Shown: positions 52,822 through 60,512 of the stretch, in pieces
Layout of the letters: each line of letters begins with the position of its first letter
How positions within the stretch are numbered: position 1 is the stretch's first letter
DNA from: Clostridium_I sp047718555
GTDB lineage: Bacteria > Bacillota > Clostridia > Clostridiales > Clostridiaceae
Length of the DNA stretch: 64,000 nucleotides
Assembly (NCBI RefSeq): GCF_047718555.1
Contig: NZ_JBDNRK010000005.1
Span: forward strand, 62,001 to 126,000
Reading direction: 5' to 3'
Translations under genes and position numbers: made by a program
Notes under the pieces: generated by a model
What the model was told of the DNA's origin: nothing
What the model saw: only the letters and a program-made list of their open reading frames with translations
Databases searched by the model: none

Positions 52822-53361
52822 TTGAAAGAACTTGAAACAAAAATAATACATATAAATATAGATGAAATAAGAAATAAACTGATAGACATAAAGGCTGAAA
52901 GAGTAAAAATGGAAAACCAAACTAATAATTTATATGACTTTCCTGATAATAGACTACTTAAAGAAAAAGGCTATGCTAGAATCAGAGTTGTAGAAGATTT
53001 ATTAAAAAATGAAACACGTTATTATATGACTACAAAAAAACTTATAAGTCAGGAAAAATATAAAATTATGGAAGAGAATGAAATTATCATAAGTAATGGT
53101 GATGCAGGAAATGATATATTTTTGTCTCTTGGTCTAATACTTAAAAGTAGTATAAAAAAATCCAGAGAAAGCTATAAATATAAAAATACTTTAGTGGAAA
53201 TAGACATAAATGATAAATCCTTTTGCCCTTTCCCTTATATTGAAATCGAAACAAATGAAGAAAATGAATTAAAGGAAGTAGTAGCCCTTTTAGGCTACAC
53301 TATGGAAGATACTACTTCAAAAACCATATATGAAATACTTAAAGAAACATCAAATAAATAA
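52822..53361 (+). CDS. CYTH-domain protein (class IV adenylate cyclase / triphosphatase-like)
   Basis: A 179-residue CYTH domain. The N-terminal ExExK motif appears as ELETK, followed by alternating charged beta-strands (YARIRVVEDLLKNETRYYMTTKK; YKNTLVEIDINDKSFCPFPYIEIET), as in triphosphate tunnel metalloenzymes. Members hydrolyse triphosphates or make cAMP; which one applies here is unknown. The TTG at 52822 is proposed because AGAGGTG is six bases upstream; a GTG at 52813 lies on that site. Confidence 0.8.
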   Translation: MKELETKIIHINIDEIRNKLIDIKAERVKMENQTNNLYDFPDNRLLKEKGYARIRVVEDLLKNETRYYMTTKKLISQEKYKIMEENEIIISNGDAGNDIFLSLGLILKSSIKKSRESYKYKNTLVEIDINDKSFCPFPYIEIETNEENELKEVVALLGYTMEDTTSKTIYEILKETSNK

Positions 53362-53397
53362 CCTTACAGTATTTAATATGTTAAATTTTAAACTTGT

Positions 53398-53521
53398 TTA
53401 TCCGATGACTAGCCGCTGTAATACTTCACCCTCTAAAGGTAGAGATAACAGTGACACGTCCCTGGATAATTCATCTAAACTCAGTGGAAGTACAAACTTC
53501 CACTGAGTAAGATTTATTGAT
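53398..53521. repeat. Two-hairpin repeat R2, copy B
   Basis: TTATCCGATGACTAGCCGCTG opens the first module, which closes with CAGTGACACGTCCCTGGATAA. A second hairpin has arms ACTCAGTGGAAG / CTTCCACTGAGT. Words and order match R2 copy A; the stems differ but still pair. It fills the gap before the DUF5685-type gene. Confidence 0.6.
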
Positions 53522-53544
53522 CTATAAAAGAAAAAGGAGTCGCT

Positions 53545-54402
53545 ATGTTTGGATATGTGCTGCCCTCAAAGGGCGAACTTAAGATAAAAGATTATGAAAA
53601 ATTTAAAGCTTATTATTGTGGTCTTTGTCTCTCTATAAAAAAGAATTATGGAACTCTTCCAAGGTTTATCGTAAATTACGATATGACCTTTGTAGCAGTT
53701 CTTCTGGACGCTTTAGAGAAAGAACCCTGTGAGCTCCATTATGGAAACTGCATAGCTCATCCCATAAAAAAAAGAAATTTTATAATTAATAATTCAGCAT
53801 TAGACTATGCCAGTTTTTTAAATGTGGCACTGGTGTATTTTAAACTGACAGATGACGTGAAAGATGATAAATCAAAACTAAGTAGTTTATCTGCCTTTTT
53901 CCTTAAAAATTACTTCAATAAATTTCCAGATGATCTTAAAGAGCATAGTAATTTCATAAAGGAAAAATTAAATGAATTATATAAATTAGAGGACAATGCA
54001 GATAATATTACTATAGACGAACTTTCTCACCCCTTTGCAGAACTTACAGCTTTTGTACTCAGCTCTTATCCTAAATTGCAAGAGTATAAGGGTACACTTT
54101 ATACCCTTGGATATAATCTAGGTAAATGGATATACATAATAGATGCTTTTGATGATTTGCAGGAAGACATGAAAAAAAGTAAATTTAATGCTATAAATAA
54201 TATTTTCAACACAGAAAATTTACATTTTAAGGAATTCAAAGCTTCTATAAAGGATAGAATAGATTTCATATTGGTTACCTGTGCAAGAGGCTGTTTTGAG
54301 TGCATTAATAAGCTGCCACTAAAAACCAACAGGGATATTCTCTATAATATATTGCAGCTTGGTCTTTTGGAAAAGATGGAAAAGGTATTTGTTTTCACCT
54401 GA
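53545..54402 (+). CDS. DUF5685-family protein
   Basis: A 285-residue protein with the start MFGYVLPSKGELKIKDYEKF and a YYCGLCLSIKKNYG motif near residue 28 typical of clostridial DUF5685 proteins. There are several cysteines (CGLC, CELHYGNC) and an acidic helical pattern (LTDDVKDD; IIDAFDDLQEDMKKSKFNA) that recalls polyprenyl-synthase-like or phage-defence helical folds only loosely. The function is unknown. AAAGGAGTCGCT precedes the ATG. It is downstream of R2 copy B. Confidence 0.75.
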   Translation: MFGYVLPSKGELKIKDYEKFKAYYCGLCLSIKKNYGTLPRFIVNYDMTFVAVLLDALEKEPCELHYGNCIAHPIKKRNFIINNSALDYASFLNVALVYFKLTDDVKDDKSKLSSLSAFFLKNYFNKFPDDLKEHSNFIKEKLNELYKLEDNADNITIDELSHPFAELTAFVLSSYPKLQEYKGTLYTLGYNLGKWIYIIDAFDDLQEDMKKSKFNAINNIFNTENLHFKEFKASIKDRIDFILVTCARGCFECINKLPLKTNRDILYNILQLGLLEKMEKVFVFT

Positions 54403-54465
54403 CTAACTTGGCGTAAGACTCCCACGCACTCTGTGAAAGTTCAACGCCAAGTAAGCCATGCATTT

Positions 54466-54516
54466 GCAGTTCTAAAATTCAGATGGGGTAAAAGAATCCC
54501 CACCTGAATTAAGAAC
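54466..54516. repeat. R2-type second hairpin alone (copy D)
   Basis: A long stem with AGTTCT/AGAACT outer arms and AATTCAGATGGGG / CCCCACCTGAATT inner arms. It matches the second hairpin of R2 copy A in layout. Another hairpin, ACTTGGCGT / ACGCCAAGT, precedes it at about 54406-54453. No gene is seen in 54403-54822. Confidence 0.5.
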
Positions 54517-54642
54517 TTGCTTCAAATGAGGAATAAAATATACATAACTTACATGGCATTTTTACAGTTAATTTGTTAAAATTAAAAGAGAAGAATTAAA
54601 GTTTAATTTATATAAATTTAAAATATAATAATGCTTACATAA

Positions 54643-54799
54643 GGCATATGAAAATAAATAATAAGTCAAAGATACGACGGATATTTTGAATCGTACAAGG
54701 AAACAGGTTCCGCAGATAGTGAGCTATCTAAGGGTTCTGTTGACGTAGTAGGATTCAAAATAGACTAGTATACTGACTAGTTATTTATTTGAAGATGCC
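54643..54799. repeat. MITE-like repeat R1, full copy 3
   Basis: A 157-bp copy beginning GGCATATGAAAATAAATAAT and ending TTATTTATTTGAAGATGCC. It is flanked on both sides by TAA, an apparent 3-bp target duplication. It ends 23 bases before the J-domain gene start, like copy 2 at the DUF421 gene. Confidence 0.8.
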
Positions 54800-54822
54800 T
54801 AAATACGAGGAGGAAACAATAA

Positions 54823-55443
54823 ATGAGAAATCCCTATGAGGTACTTGAGATAAAGGAAGGTGCTTCCGAAGCAGAAATAAAAAAGGCTTATAGAGAATTG
54901 GCAAAAAAATATCATCCTGATCAATATGGAAATAATCCATTAAGAGATCTTGCAGAAGAAAAAATGCGAGAAATAAATGAGGCTTATGATTATCTTTTAA
55001 AGAATCATAGTTCAAGTCAAAATAGCTATAATAATAACAGTACAAATTATAATCAAAATTACAGCAGCTCATCTTATAGTGGAAACAATGCTGATTTATA
55101 TAATTCCATACGAATGGATATAAATAACGGCAATTTAGGTTCAGCGGAACAGAAGTTAACTGGAATAAAAGTAAGAGATGCAGAATGGAATTTTCTAATG
55201 GGCAGTGTTTGTATGAAAAAAGGCTGGTATGATAATGCCTATACTTATATAAATATGGCATATAATTTGAATCCTCAAAATCCTGAATACAGAAATGCAT
55301 TTCAATCTCTTAATCAAAGAAATAGCACCTATAGAGAACCCTATTTTAATAGAGGAAGAAATGATAGAGATGACTGCTGCAGTATTTGTATAAGCATATG
55401 GTGTGCAGAGCAGATGTGTGATTGTATGGGTGGAGGTTGTTAG
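54823..55443 (+). CDS. J-domain protein with TPR-like region and cysteine-rich tail
   Basis: A 206-residue DnaJ-like protein. The J domain covers residues 1-65 with the HPD motif (KKYHPDQYG). An Asn/Ser/Tyr-rich linker (about 66-95) follows, then a tetratricopeptide-like region (about 98-168; FLMGSVCMKKGWYDNAYTYINMAYNLNPQ). The last 25 residues hold eight or so cysteines (CCSICISIWC, CDCMGGGC). It lacks the DnaJ zinc-finger and substrate domains, so it is probably a specialised Hsp70 cochaperone. GAGGAGGAAACAATAA precedes the ATG. It is followed 17 bases later by a membrane protein gene. Confidence 0.8.
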   Translation: MRNPYEVLEIKEGASEAEIKKAYRELAKKYHPDQYGNNPLRDLAEEKMREINEAYDYLLKNHSSSQNSYNNNSTNYNQNYSSSSYSGNNADLYNSIRMDINNGNLGSAEQKLTGIKVRDAEWNFLMGSVCMKKGWYDNAYTYINMAYNLNPQNPEYRNAFQSLNQRNSTYREPYFNRGRNDRDDCCSICISIWCAEQMCDCMGGGC

Positions 55444-55460
55444 TTAGGAGGTTAACTTAT

Positions 55461-55979
55461 ATGGCAAAAACAAAAACCAGTAATATAACTAAAGGAGGAT
55501 TATATACAGCTCTATCACTGTTATTTATATATCTCTCTAATATATTACCTACAAATAAATTCTTTATTCTTATAATAGTTTCCTGTATAATCCCTATTTC
55601 CATAATCACTACTAATTTAAGAAATAGTATTACTATTTATGCAGCCACCTCACTATTATCCCTTCTGTTGCTGGGGATAAAATTAAATGTATTATCCTAT
55701 ATAATATTCTTTGGAAGCTATGGCTTTATAAAATACTATATAGAGAAAATCAATAAACTGCCTATTGAAATATTATTAAAACTTCTATTTGCTAACATAT
55801 GTGCTGTAATTATTTATCTTATCTATAAATTGATATTTGTTGTGGATATAATAGCAGCAACAAAGTTTCCCATTGCCCTTTTAATAATTGCAGTGGAAAT
55901 TATTTTCCTGCTTTATGACTACGCTTTAACTTTATTTATATCTTATGTGGGTAAAAACTATTTGAAAAGACTGAAATAA
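55461..55979 (+). CDS. Polytopic membrane protein of unknown function
   Basis: A 172-residue protein with about five or six membrane helices and few charged residues. The N-terminal MAKTKTSNITKGGLYTALS resembles the start of ECF-transporter S-component-like or DUF2232-like proteins, but I do not see a defining motif. GGAGG nine bases upstream supports the ATG at 55461; a longer reading to 55422 would overlap the J-domain gene. It follows that gene closely, so they are probably co-transcribed. Confidence 0.6.
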   Translation: MAKTKTSNITKGGLYTALSLLFIYLSNILPTNKFFILIIVSCIIPISIITTNLRNSITIYAATSLLSLLLLGIKLNVLSYIIFFGSYGFIKYYIEKINKLPIEILLKLLFANICAVIIYLIYKLIFVVDIIAATKFPIALLIIAVEIIFLLYDYALTLFISYVGKNYLKRLK

Positions 55980-55984
55980 TAACG

Positions 55985-56028
55985 AGAGTATTTTTAATGT
56001 GGTTATCTGTTACACTAAAAATACTCTT
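55985..56028 (+). terminator. Terminator after the membrane protein gene
   Basis: A stem AGAGTATTTTTA / TAAAAATACTCT with a loop of about 20 bases begins six bases after the stop codon and is followed by AATTATATTT. Confidence 0.6.
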
Positions 56029-56078
56029 AATTATATTTGAAATTACTATTTATTTAGAAATTTTTCATCTATATTGTA

Positions 56079-56106
56079 TTGACATTTGCTAAAAAACTGA
56101 TACAAT
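56079..56106 (+). promoter_or_regulatory. Promoter of tRNA-Gln
   Basis: TTGACA (56079-56084) and TACAAT (56101-56106) are separated by 16 bases, placing the start of transcription about 10 bases upstream of the tRNA. Confidence 0.75.
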
Positions 56107-56121
56107 ATTAATTGTTGCTGA

Positions 56122-56198
56122 TGCCCTATAGCCAAATTGGTAAGGCACCTGATTCTGGTTCAGGCATTGTGTGGGTTCGAGTCCTGCTAGGGCAGCCA
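56122..56198 (+). tRNA. tRNA-Gln (anticodon CTG)
   Basis: A 77-base tRNA including encoded CCA (56196-56198). The acceptor arms are TGCCCTA/TAGGGCA with discriminator G; the anticodon stem is CCTGA/TCAGG with loop TTCTGGT (anticodon CTG); the T-loop is GGTTCGAGTCC. It has its own promoter and a strong terminator immediately downstream. Confidence 0.92.
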
Positions 56199-56231
56199 AA
56201 AAGCTAAGATTTAAAAATCTTAGCTTTTTTG
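56198..56231 (+). terminator. Terminator of tRNA-Gln
   Basis: Stem AAAAAGCTAAGATTT / AAATCTTAGCTTTTT with a two-base loop and a T-run, starting right after the tRNA 3' end. Confidence 0.88.
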
Positions 56232-56294
56232 ATTTCTGTCACTTATTTACCGCCCTTCTAGCTGTATAAACAAAAAATTAGCTCTTAAATTATA

Positions 56295-56323
56295 TTGACA
56301 ATATATGATATATAATCTATAAT
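56295..56323 (+). promoter_or_regulatory. Promoter of the leuS T-box transcript
   Basis: TTGACA (56295-56300) and TATAAT (56318-56323) with a 17-base spacer, a perfect consensus housekeeping promoter about 65 bases before the T-box. Confidence 0.8.
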
Positions 56324-56387
56324 TTATTGGTATGAATGTGTTTTTATATTTTGCTTTGAACAAGAATAGTAATATTGAAGTCATCTA

Positions 56388-56567
56388 AAGAGAGCTGTTG
56401 CATTGCTGAAAAACAGTGATGATTATATATGAACTCGCTTGGGAGCATTGCTGCCAAAAAGCAGTACGGTTAAAACCGTTATATTGTAAAGTGAGGTTCT
56501 TACCTAATTAGAGTGGTACCACGGAGTCTAACCTTCGTCTCTTTTTTGAGATGAGGGGTTTTTTTAT
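56388..56567 (+). promoter_or_regulatory. Leucine T-box leader of leuS
   Basis: Stem I begins AAGAGAGCTGTTGCATTGCT; the specifier loop contains GAACTC with a CTC (Leu) codon at 56434-56436; the core AGAGTGGTACCACGG is close to the T-box consensus; and CGTCTCTTTTTTGAGATGAG followed by GGG and eight or so Ts is the terminator. Uncharged tRNA-Leu should favour the antiterminator and transcription of leuS. A diverged R1 copy lies between this leader and the gene. Confidence 0.92.
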
Positions 56568-56589
56568 TTATCTTTCGCTATTGGTTCTT

Positions 56590-56738
56590 ATGCATGTGAA
56601 AATAGATAATAATGTAAAGATGCCATGTATATTTTCAATCATACAAAGAAATAGATAACCATGATAGTAAACTATCTCATGGTTCTGTTGATGTAGTAGA
56701 ACGTAAAATATACTATCATTCTAATAAATAAGATAGTT
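56590..56738. repeat. Diverged copy of repeat R1 between T-box and leuS
   Basis: It opens GCATGTGAAAATAGATAATA, continues with AAAGATGCCATGTATATTTT and AATCATACAA, and retains the central GATAG..CTATC and GGTTCTGTTGATGTAGTAG words of R1. The right terminus is decayed (CTAATAAATAAGATAG). No TSD can be seen. Confidence 0.65.
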
Positions 56739-56790
56739 CATATCTTAAGATATATTATTACATAAAAGATATCGAGGAGGTTATTTAAAA

Positions 56791-59217
56791 TTGGGAAACT
56801 ACAGTACTAAAATTGATGAAAAATGGCAAAAAATATGGGAAGATAAAAAACTTTATAAATTTGATGAAAATAACATGGATAAAAAATTATATGCTTTAGA
56901 AATGTTTTCATACCCTTCTGGAGCAAGGCTTCATGCAGGTCACTGGTTTAACTACGGTCCAGTGGACTCCTGGGCAAGATTTAAGAAAATGCAGGGCTAT
57001 AATGTATTTCAACCTATGGGCTTTGATGCCTTCGGTCTTCCTGCAGAAAATTATGCTATAAAAACAGGAGTTCATCCCAAAGACTCCACTATTAAAAATA
57101 TAGAAACCATGGAAAAACAGCTTAAGGCAATGGGGGCAATGTTCAATTGGGATCATGAGGTTGTAACTTGTTTTCCTGACTACTACAAATGGACTCAGTG
57201 GTTATTTTTAAAGCTTTATGAAAAAGGCTTAGCTTACAGAAAAAAAGCTCCTGTTAACTGGTGCCCTAGCTGCAATACAGTACTTGCCAATGAACAGGTA
57301 GTGGATGGTGGCTGTGAACGCTGCGGTACTGAAGTAGTAAAAAAAGATTTAACACAGTGGTTTTTAAAGATCACTGACTATTCAGAGGAACTTTTACAAA
57401 AACTAGATGATTTGGATTGGCCAGAAAAGACAAAAGCTATGCAAAGACACTGGATTGGTAAATCTAAAGGTGCTGAAGTTACCTTTAAAGTATCTAACAG
57501 TGATATTACCTTTGATGTATTTACTACCAGAGTAGATACTCTATTTGGAGTTACTTATGTAGTTTTAGCTCCTGAAAGTCCATTGACAGATAAAGTTACT
57601 ACATCCGAATACAAAGAAGCTGTAGAAGAATATAAGACCCAGTCAGCAAAGCAGTCTGATATAGAAAGACAATCTTTAACAAGAGAAAAAACTGGTGTAT
57701 TTACTGGTGCTTATGCTATAAATCCAGCAAATGGTAAAGAAGTTCCTATATGGGTAGCAGACTACGTACTTGCCACCTATGGAACAGGTGCTGTTATGGC
57801 CGTTCCTTCTCACGATGAAAGAGATTTTGCCTTTGCTACAAAATATAATTTACCAATAATAAGAGTAGTAGAAGGTGGAGATTCCCTTCCCTATACGGAT
57901 TATGGTAAGCTTGTAAACAGTGGAGAATTTGATGGTCTATCCGGAAATAAAGCCAAGGAAGCTATAGTAAACTTACTGTCTTCAAAGAATCTAGGACATT
58001 GGAAGATTAATTACAGACTTCGTGACTGGCTTGTGTCAAGACAAAGGTATTGGGGTGCTCCTATCCCTATAGTTTATTGTGAAAAATGCGGAACTGTGGC
58101 TGTACCAGAAGAACAGCTTCCCGTGGAGCTTCCTTATGATGTTGAATTTGCTCCAGATGGTAAATCTCCTCTTGCAAAATCTGAGGAATTTGTAAATACT
58201 ACTTGTCCACACTGCGGAAGTCCTGCTAAAAGAGAAGTGGATACTTTGGATACTTTTGTGTGCTCTTCCTGGTATTATTTAAGATATCCAGATAGTAAAA
58301 ACAGTGATAAAGCCTTTGACCCGGAGATCATAAATAAAATGCTTCCTGTAGATAAATATGTAGGCGGCCCGGAACATGCCTGCATGCATCTTTTATATGC
58401 CAGATTCATTACAAAGGCTTTAAGAGATATGGGATATTTAAATTTTGATGAGCCTTTCCTTTCATTAAGGCACCAAGGCTTAATTCTTGGACCAGATGGA
58501 CAGAAGATGAGTAAATCCAAGGGAAACACAATATCTCCAGATGATTATATAAGTGAATATGGTGCTGATGTATTCAGACTGTATCTTATGTTTGGTTTCG
58601 ACTACACAGAAGGCGGTGCCTGGAGTGATGATGGCATAAAGGCTATCTCAAAATTTGTAGATAGAGTTGAAAGAATTCTGTCACAATGTACTGAAGTTTC
58701 TGATGACAAAACTACTATAGATAAAGCTGAAAAGGAATTAAACTATGTTAGAAATTTCGTAATAAAGAGCGTAACTGAAGATGCTGAAAAATTTCAGTTT
58801 AACACTTGTATAGCAAGAATAATGGAATTCACAAATGCACTTTCAAAATATCTCAATGAAGAGAAGAAAAATACTGAATTTCTAAAGCAATGTGTCAATG
58901 ATTTTATAAGAATCTTATCTCCTTTTGCTCCTCATTTTTCAGAGGAAATGTGGCTAAATGTTGGAAATAATTTTTCAGTATTCAAGGAGGCTTGGCCAAA
59001 ATTTGATCCAAAGGCATTAATTAAAGACGAAATTGAAATAGCAATACAGGTAAATGGTAAAATCAAAACAAGAATAAACATATCCTCTGATTTAAAAGAT
59101 GATGCAATTAAAGAAACAGCATTAAAGGATGATAATGTTAAAGCAGCTATTGAAGGCAAAGATGTCAAGAAAATAATTGTAATCAAAGGAAGATTAGTTA
59201 ATATAGTTGCAAAATAA
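56791..59217 (+). CDS. leuS: Leucyl-tRNA synthetase
   Basis: An 808-residue class I synthetase charging tRNA-Leu. The HIGH-equivalent is HAGH near residue 48 (GARLHAGHWFNY), the zinc-type CPSC...CERC region is at about 158-178, the editing domain (CP1) contains TFDVFTTRVDTLFG and TGAVMAVPSHDERD, and the KMSKS motif is near 573. The C-terminal domain ends in KKIIVIKGRLVNIVAK. The start is TTG (56791) ten bases after GAGGAGG; no ATG fits better. Length is normal. It is controlled by the T-box upstream. Confidence 0.96.
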   Translation: MGNYSTKIDEKWQKIWEDKKLYKFDENNMDKKLYALEMFSYPSGARLHAGHWFNYGPVDSWARFKKMQGYNVFQPMGFDAFGLPAENYAIKTGVHPKDSTIKNIETMEKQLKAMGAMFNWDHEVVTCFPDYYKWTQWLFLKLYEKGLAYRKKAPVNWCPSCNTVLANEQVVDGGCERCGTEVVKKDLTQWFLKITDYSEELLQKLDDLDWPEKTKAMQRHWIGKSKGAEVTFKVSNSDITFDVFTTRVDTLFGVTYVVLAPESPLTDKVTTSEYKEAVEEYKTQSAKQSDIERQSLTREKTGVFTGAYAINPANGKEVPIWVADYVLATYGTGAVMAVPSHDERDFAFATKYNLPIIRVVEGGDSLPYTDYGKLVNSGEFDGLSGNKAKEAIVNLLSSKNLGHWKINYRLRDWLVSRQRYWGAPIPIVYCEKCGTVAVPEEQLPVELPYDVEFAPDGKSPLAKSEEFVNTTCPHCGSPAKREVDTLDTFVCSSWYYLRYPDSKNSDKAFDPEIINKMLPVDKYVGGPEHACMHLLYARFITKALRDMGYLNFDEPFLSLRHQGLILGPDGQKMSKSKGNTISPDDYISEYGADVFRLYLMFGFDYTEGGAWSDDGIKAISKFVDRVERILSQCTEVSDDKTTIDKAEKELNYVRNFVIKSVTEDAEKFQFNTCIARIMEFTNALSKYLNEEKKNTEFLKQCVNDFIRILSPFAPHFSEEMWLNVGNNFSVFKEAWPKFDPKALIKDEIEIAIQVNGKIKTRINISSDLKDDAIKETALKDDNVKAAIEGKDVKKIIVIKGRLVNIVAK

Positions 59218-59289
59218 AAGCTAAACTGTATATGAAAAATGTCTTAAAATATTTAAGTTGAAATAGTATTACCTCAACTTAAATATCAT

Positions 59290-59347
59290 AAATAAATAGC
59301 AAGTGAGAAATATGTAGTATCTTTCACTTGCTATTTATTTTCACATG
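59290..59347. repeat. Mini R1-derived hairpin downstream of leuS
   Basis: A perfect 17-pair stem (AAATAAATAGCAAGTGA / TCACTTGCTATTTATTT) followed by TCACATG, i.e. R1 termini joined with nearly no interior. It lies in the gap between the convergent leuS and gerKC-like genes and could act as a terminator. Confidence 0.6.
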
Positions 59348-59393
59348 TATAGTAATTTATTGAAGACATTTTTCTACATTTATAAGCTTGCTA

Positions 59394-60512
59394 TTATTCA
59401 TATGGTCGTATTCTTCCAGGACTATCTATAAATACTCTTGGCTGTATTTCCATATTAGTATGCTCTATTATATCTTCACTATATTTCATACCCTTTTCAC
59501 CATATTTATTTTCAACCTCCTGACCTATCATAAAAATATCTAAATTTCTCTTTTTGTATTTATTAAATATATTCATACAGGAATTAATTAAATTAGCCTC
59601 TGCACCTTTTCTTATTTCATCTAACTGTTCGTCTGTCAGATCCATATATTTTTGCACTTCAACAATTCTGGCTTTTATATTCATTTGTTTTGTGACCTGT
59701 ATATTGTCACCCTTCATATTTACATCAGTATTTGTTTTACTGTTTTCTATGGCTAAAGATATATATTTTATCTTATCCCTCGGATCAGCCACTTCCATAG
59801 AGCCTAAGGATACTGCATCAATGAGAAAATTATAGGCCTCCCCTTCTGATTGTGGAAGCATTTCAGCCAATTTATTATTTTTCATTATAGCTCCACCATT
59901 TATTACAAGAGCAGGAACAGGTTCTTCATTGTTTATCTTTAGTACTGTCAATACATCTGTCTTACTTGGAGCTAATCTTCTTGATAAATATCTGTTAAGT
60001 GAAGATTGAACTGCTCTCGGACTGCTTCTTACATTGCCTATTAAGTCCCATACAAATAGACCTATATATTCTTGTCCTTGAAAGTTCCCTTTTGCAAGTC
60101 TTTCTACATCACCATCATACACCAGTAAATAAGGCTTTATTATAGCATTTACATCTCTTCTAAAAATATCAAGATAACTTTCTATACCCTGTGCTGCAGC
60201 TCTTTTTGTATATATTATGGCTTTATTTTGTGTATAGTTTATCTGAAAACTAGATGCCAAATTTATATCGTTTACCGCTTCATAGACAGTTTTACCTGTG
60301 CCCTTTAAAACAATTCTCTGAGCTGTTTCTGCAGCTTTAGATGCAGCTCTAGCTGACTTAAAAATTTCTAAATAAACTACAGGTTTATTCTCTTTATCTA
60401 TGTCTACTATTACTGAAGTTACAAAAACTACATTATTTATATCTATATAACTGAAACATCCATTTAAAAATATAGAAGCTGTTAAAAATAAACACATAAG
60501 TAATTTTTTCAT
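59394..60512 (-). CDS. gerKC: Ger(x)C-family spore germination lipoprotein
   Basis: A 372-residue germinant receptor C subunit. It has a lipoprotein signal peptide with lipobox LNGC (Cys19). The family pattern follows: NVVFVTSVIVDIDKENKPVVYLEIFK at the N-terminus, GKTVYEAVNDI, and TEMLPQSEGEAYNFLI in the central domain, ending with RVFIDSPGRIRPYE. It should sit on the outer face of the spore inner membrane with the A and B subunits. Its start overlaps the A-subunit stop by four bases, indicating coupling. The gene symbol is by locus resemblance. Confidence 0.88.
   Translation of the reverse strand: MKKLLMCLFLTASIFLNGCFSYIDINNVVFVTSVIVDIDKENKPVVYLEIFKSARAASKAAETAQRIVLKGTGKTVYEAVNDINLASSFQINYTQNKAIIYTKRAAAQGIESYLDIFRRDVNAIIKPYLLVYDGDVERLAKGNFQGQEYIGLFVWDLIGNVRSSPRAVQSSLNRYLSRRLAPSKTDVLTVLKINNEEPVPALVINGGAIMKNNKLAEMLPQSEGEAYNFLIDAVSLGSMEVADPRDKIKYISLAIENSKTNTDVNMKGDNIQVTKQMNIKARIVEVQKYMDLTDEQLDEIRKGAEANLINSCMNIFNKYKKRNLDIFMIGQEVENKYGEKGMKYSEDIIEHTNMEIQPRVFIDSPGRIRPYE

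Noticed and set aside
54785..55300. 171-residue minus-strand ORF rich in His, Tyr and Leu
   Set aside because: Antisense shadow of the J-domain gene; no ribosome binding site and implausible composition.
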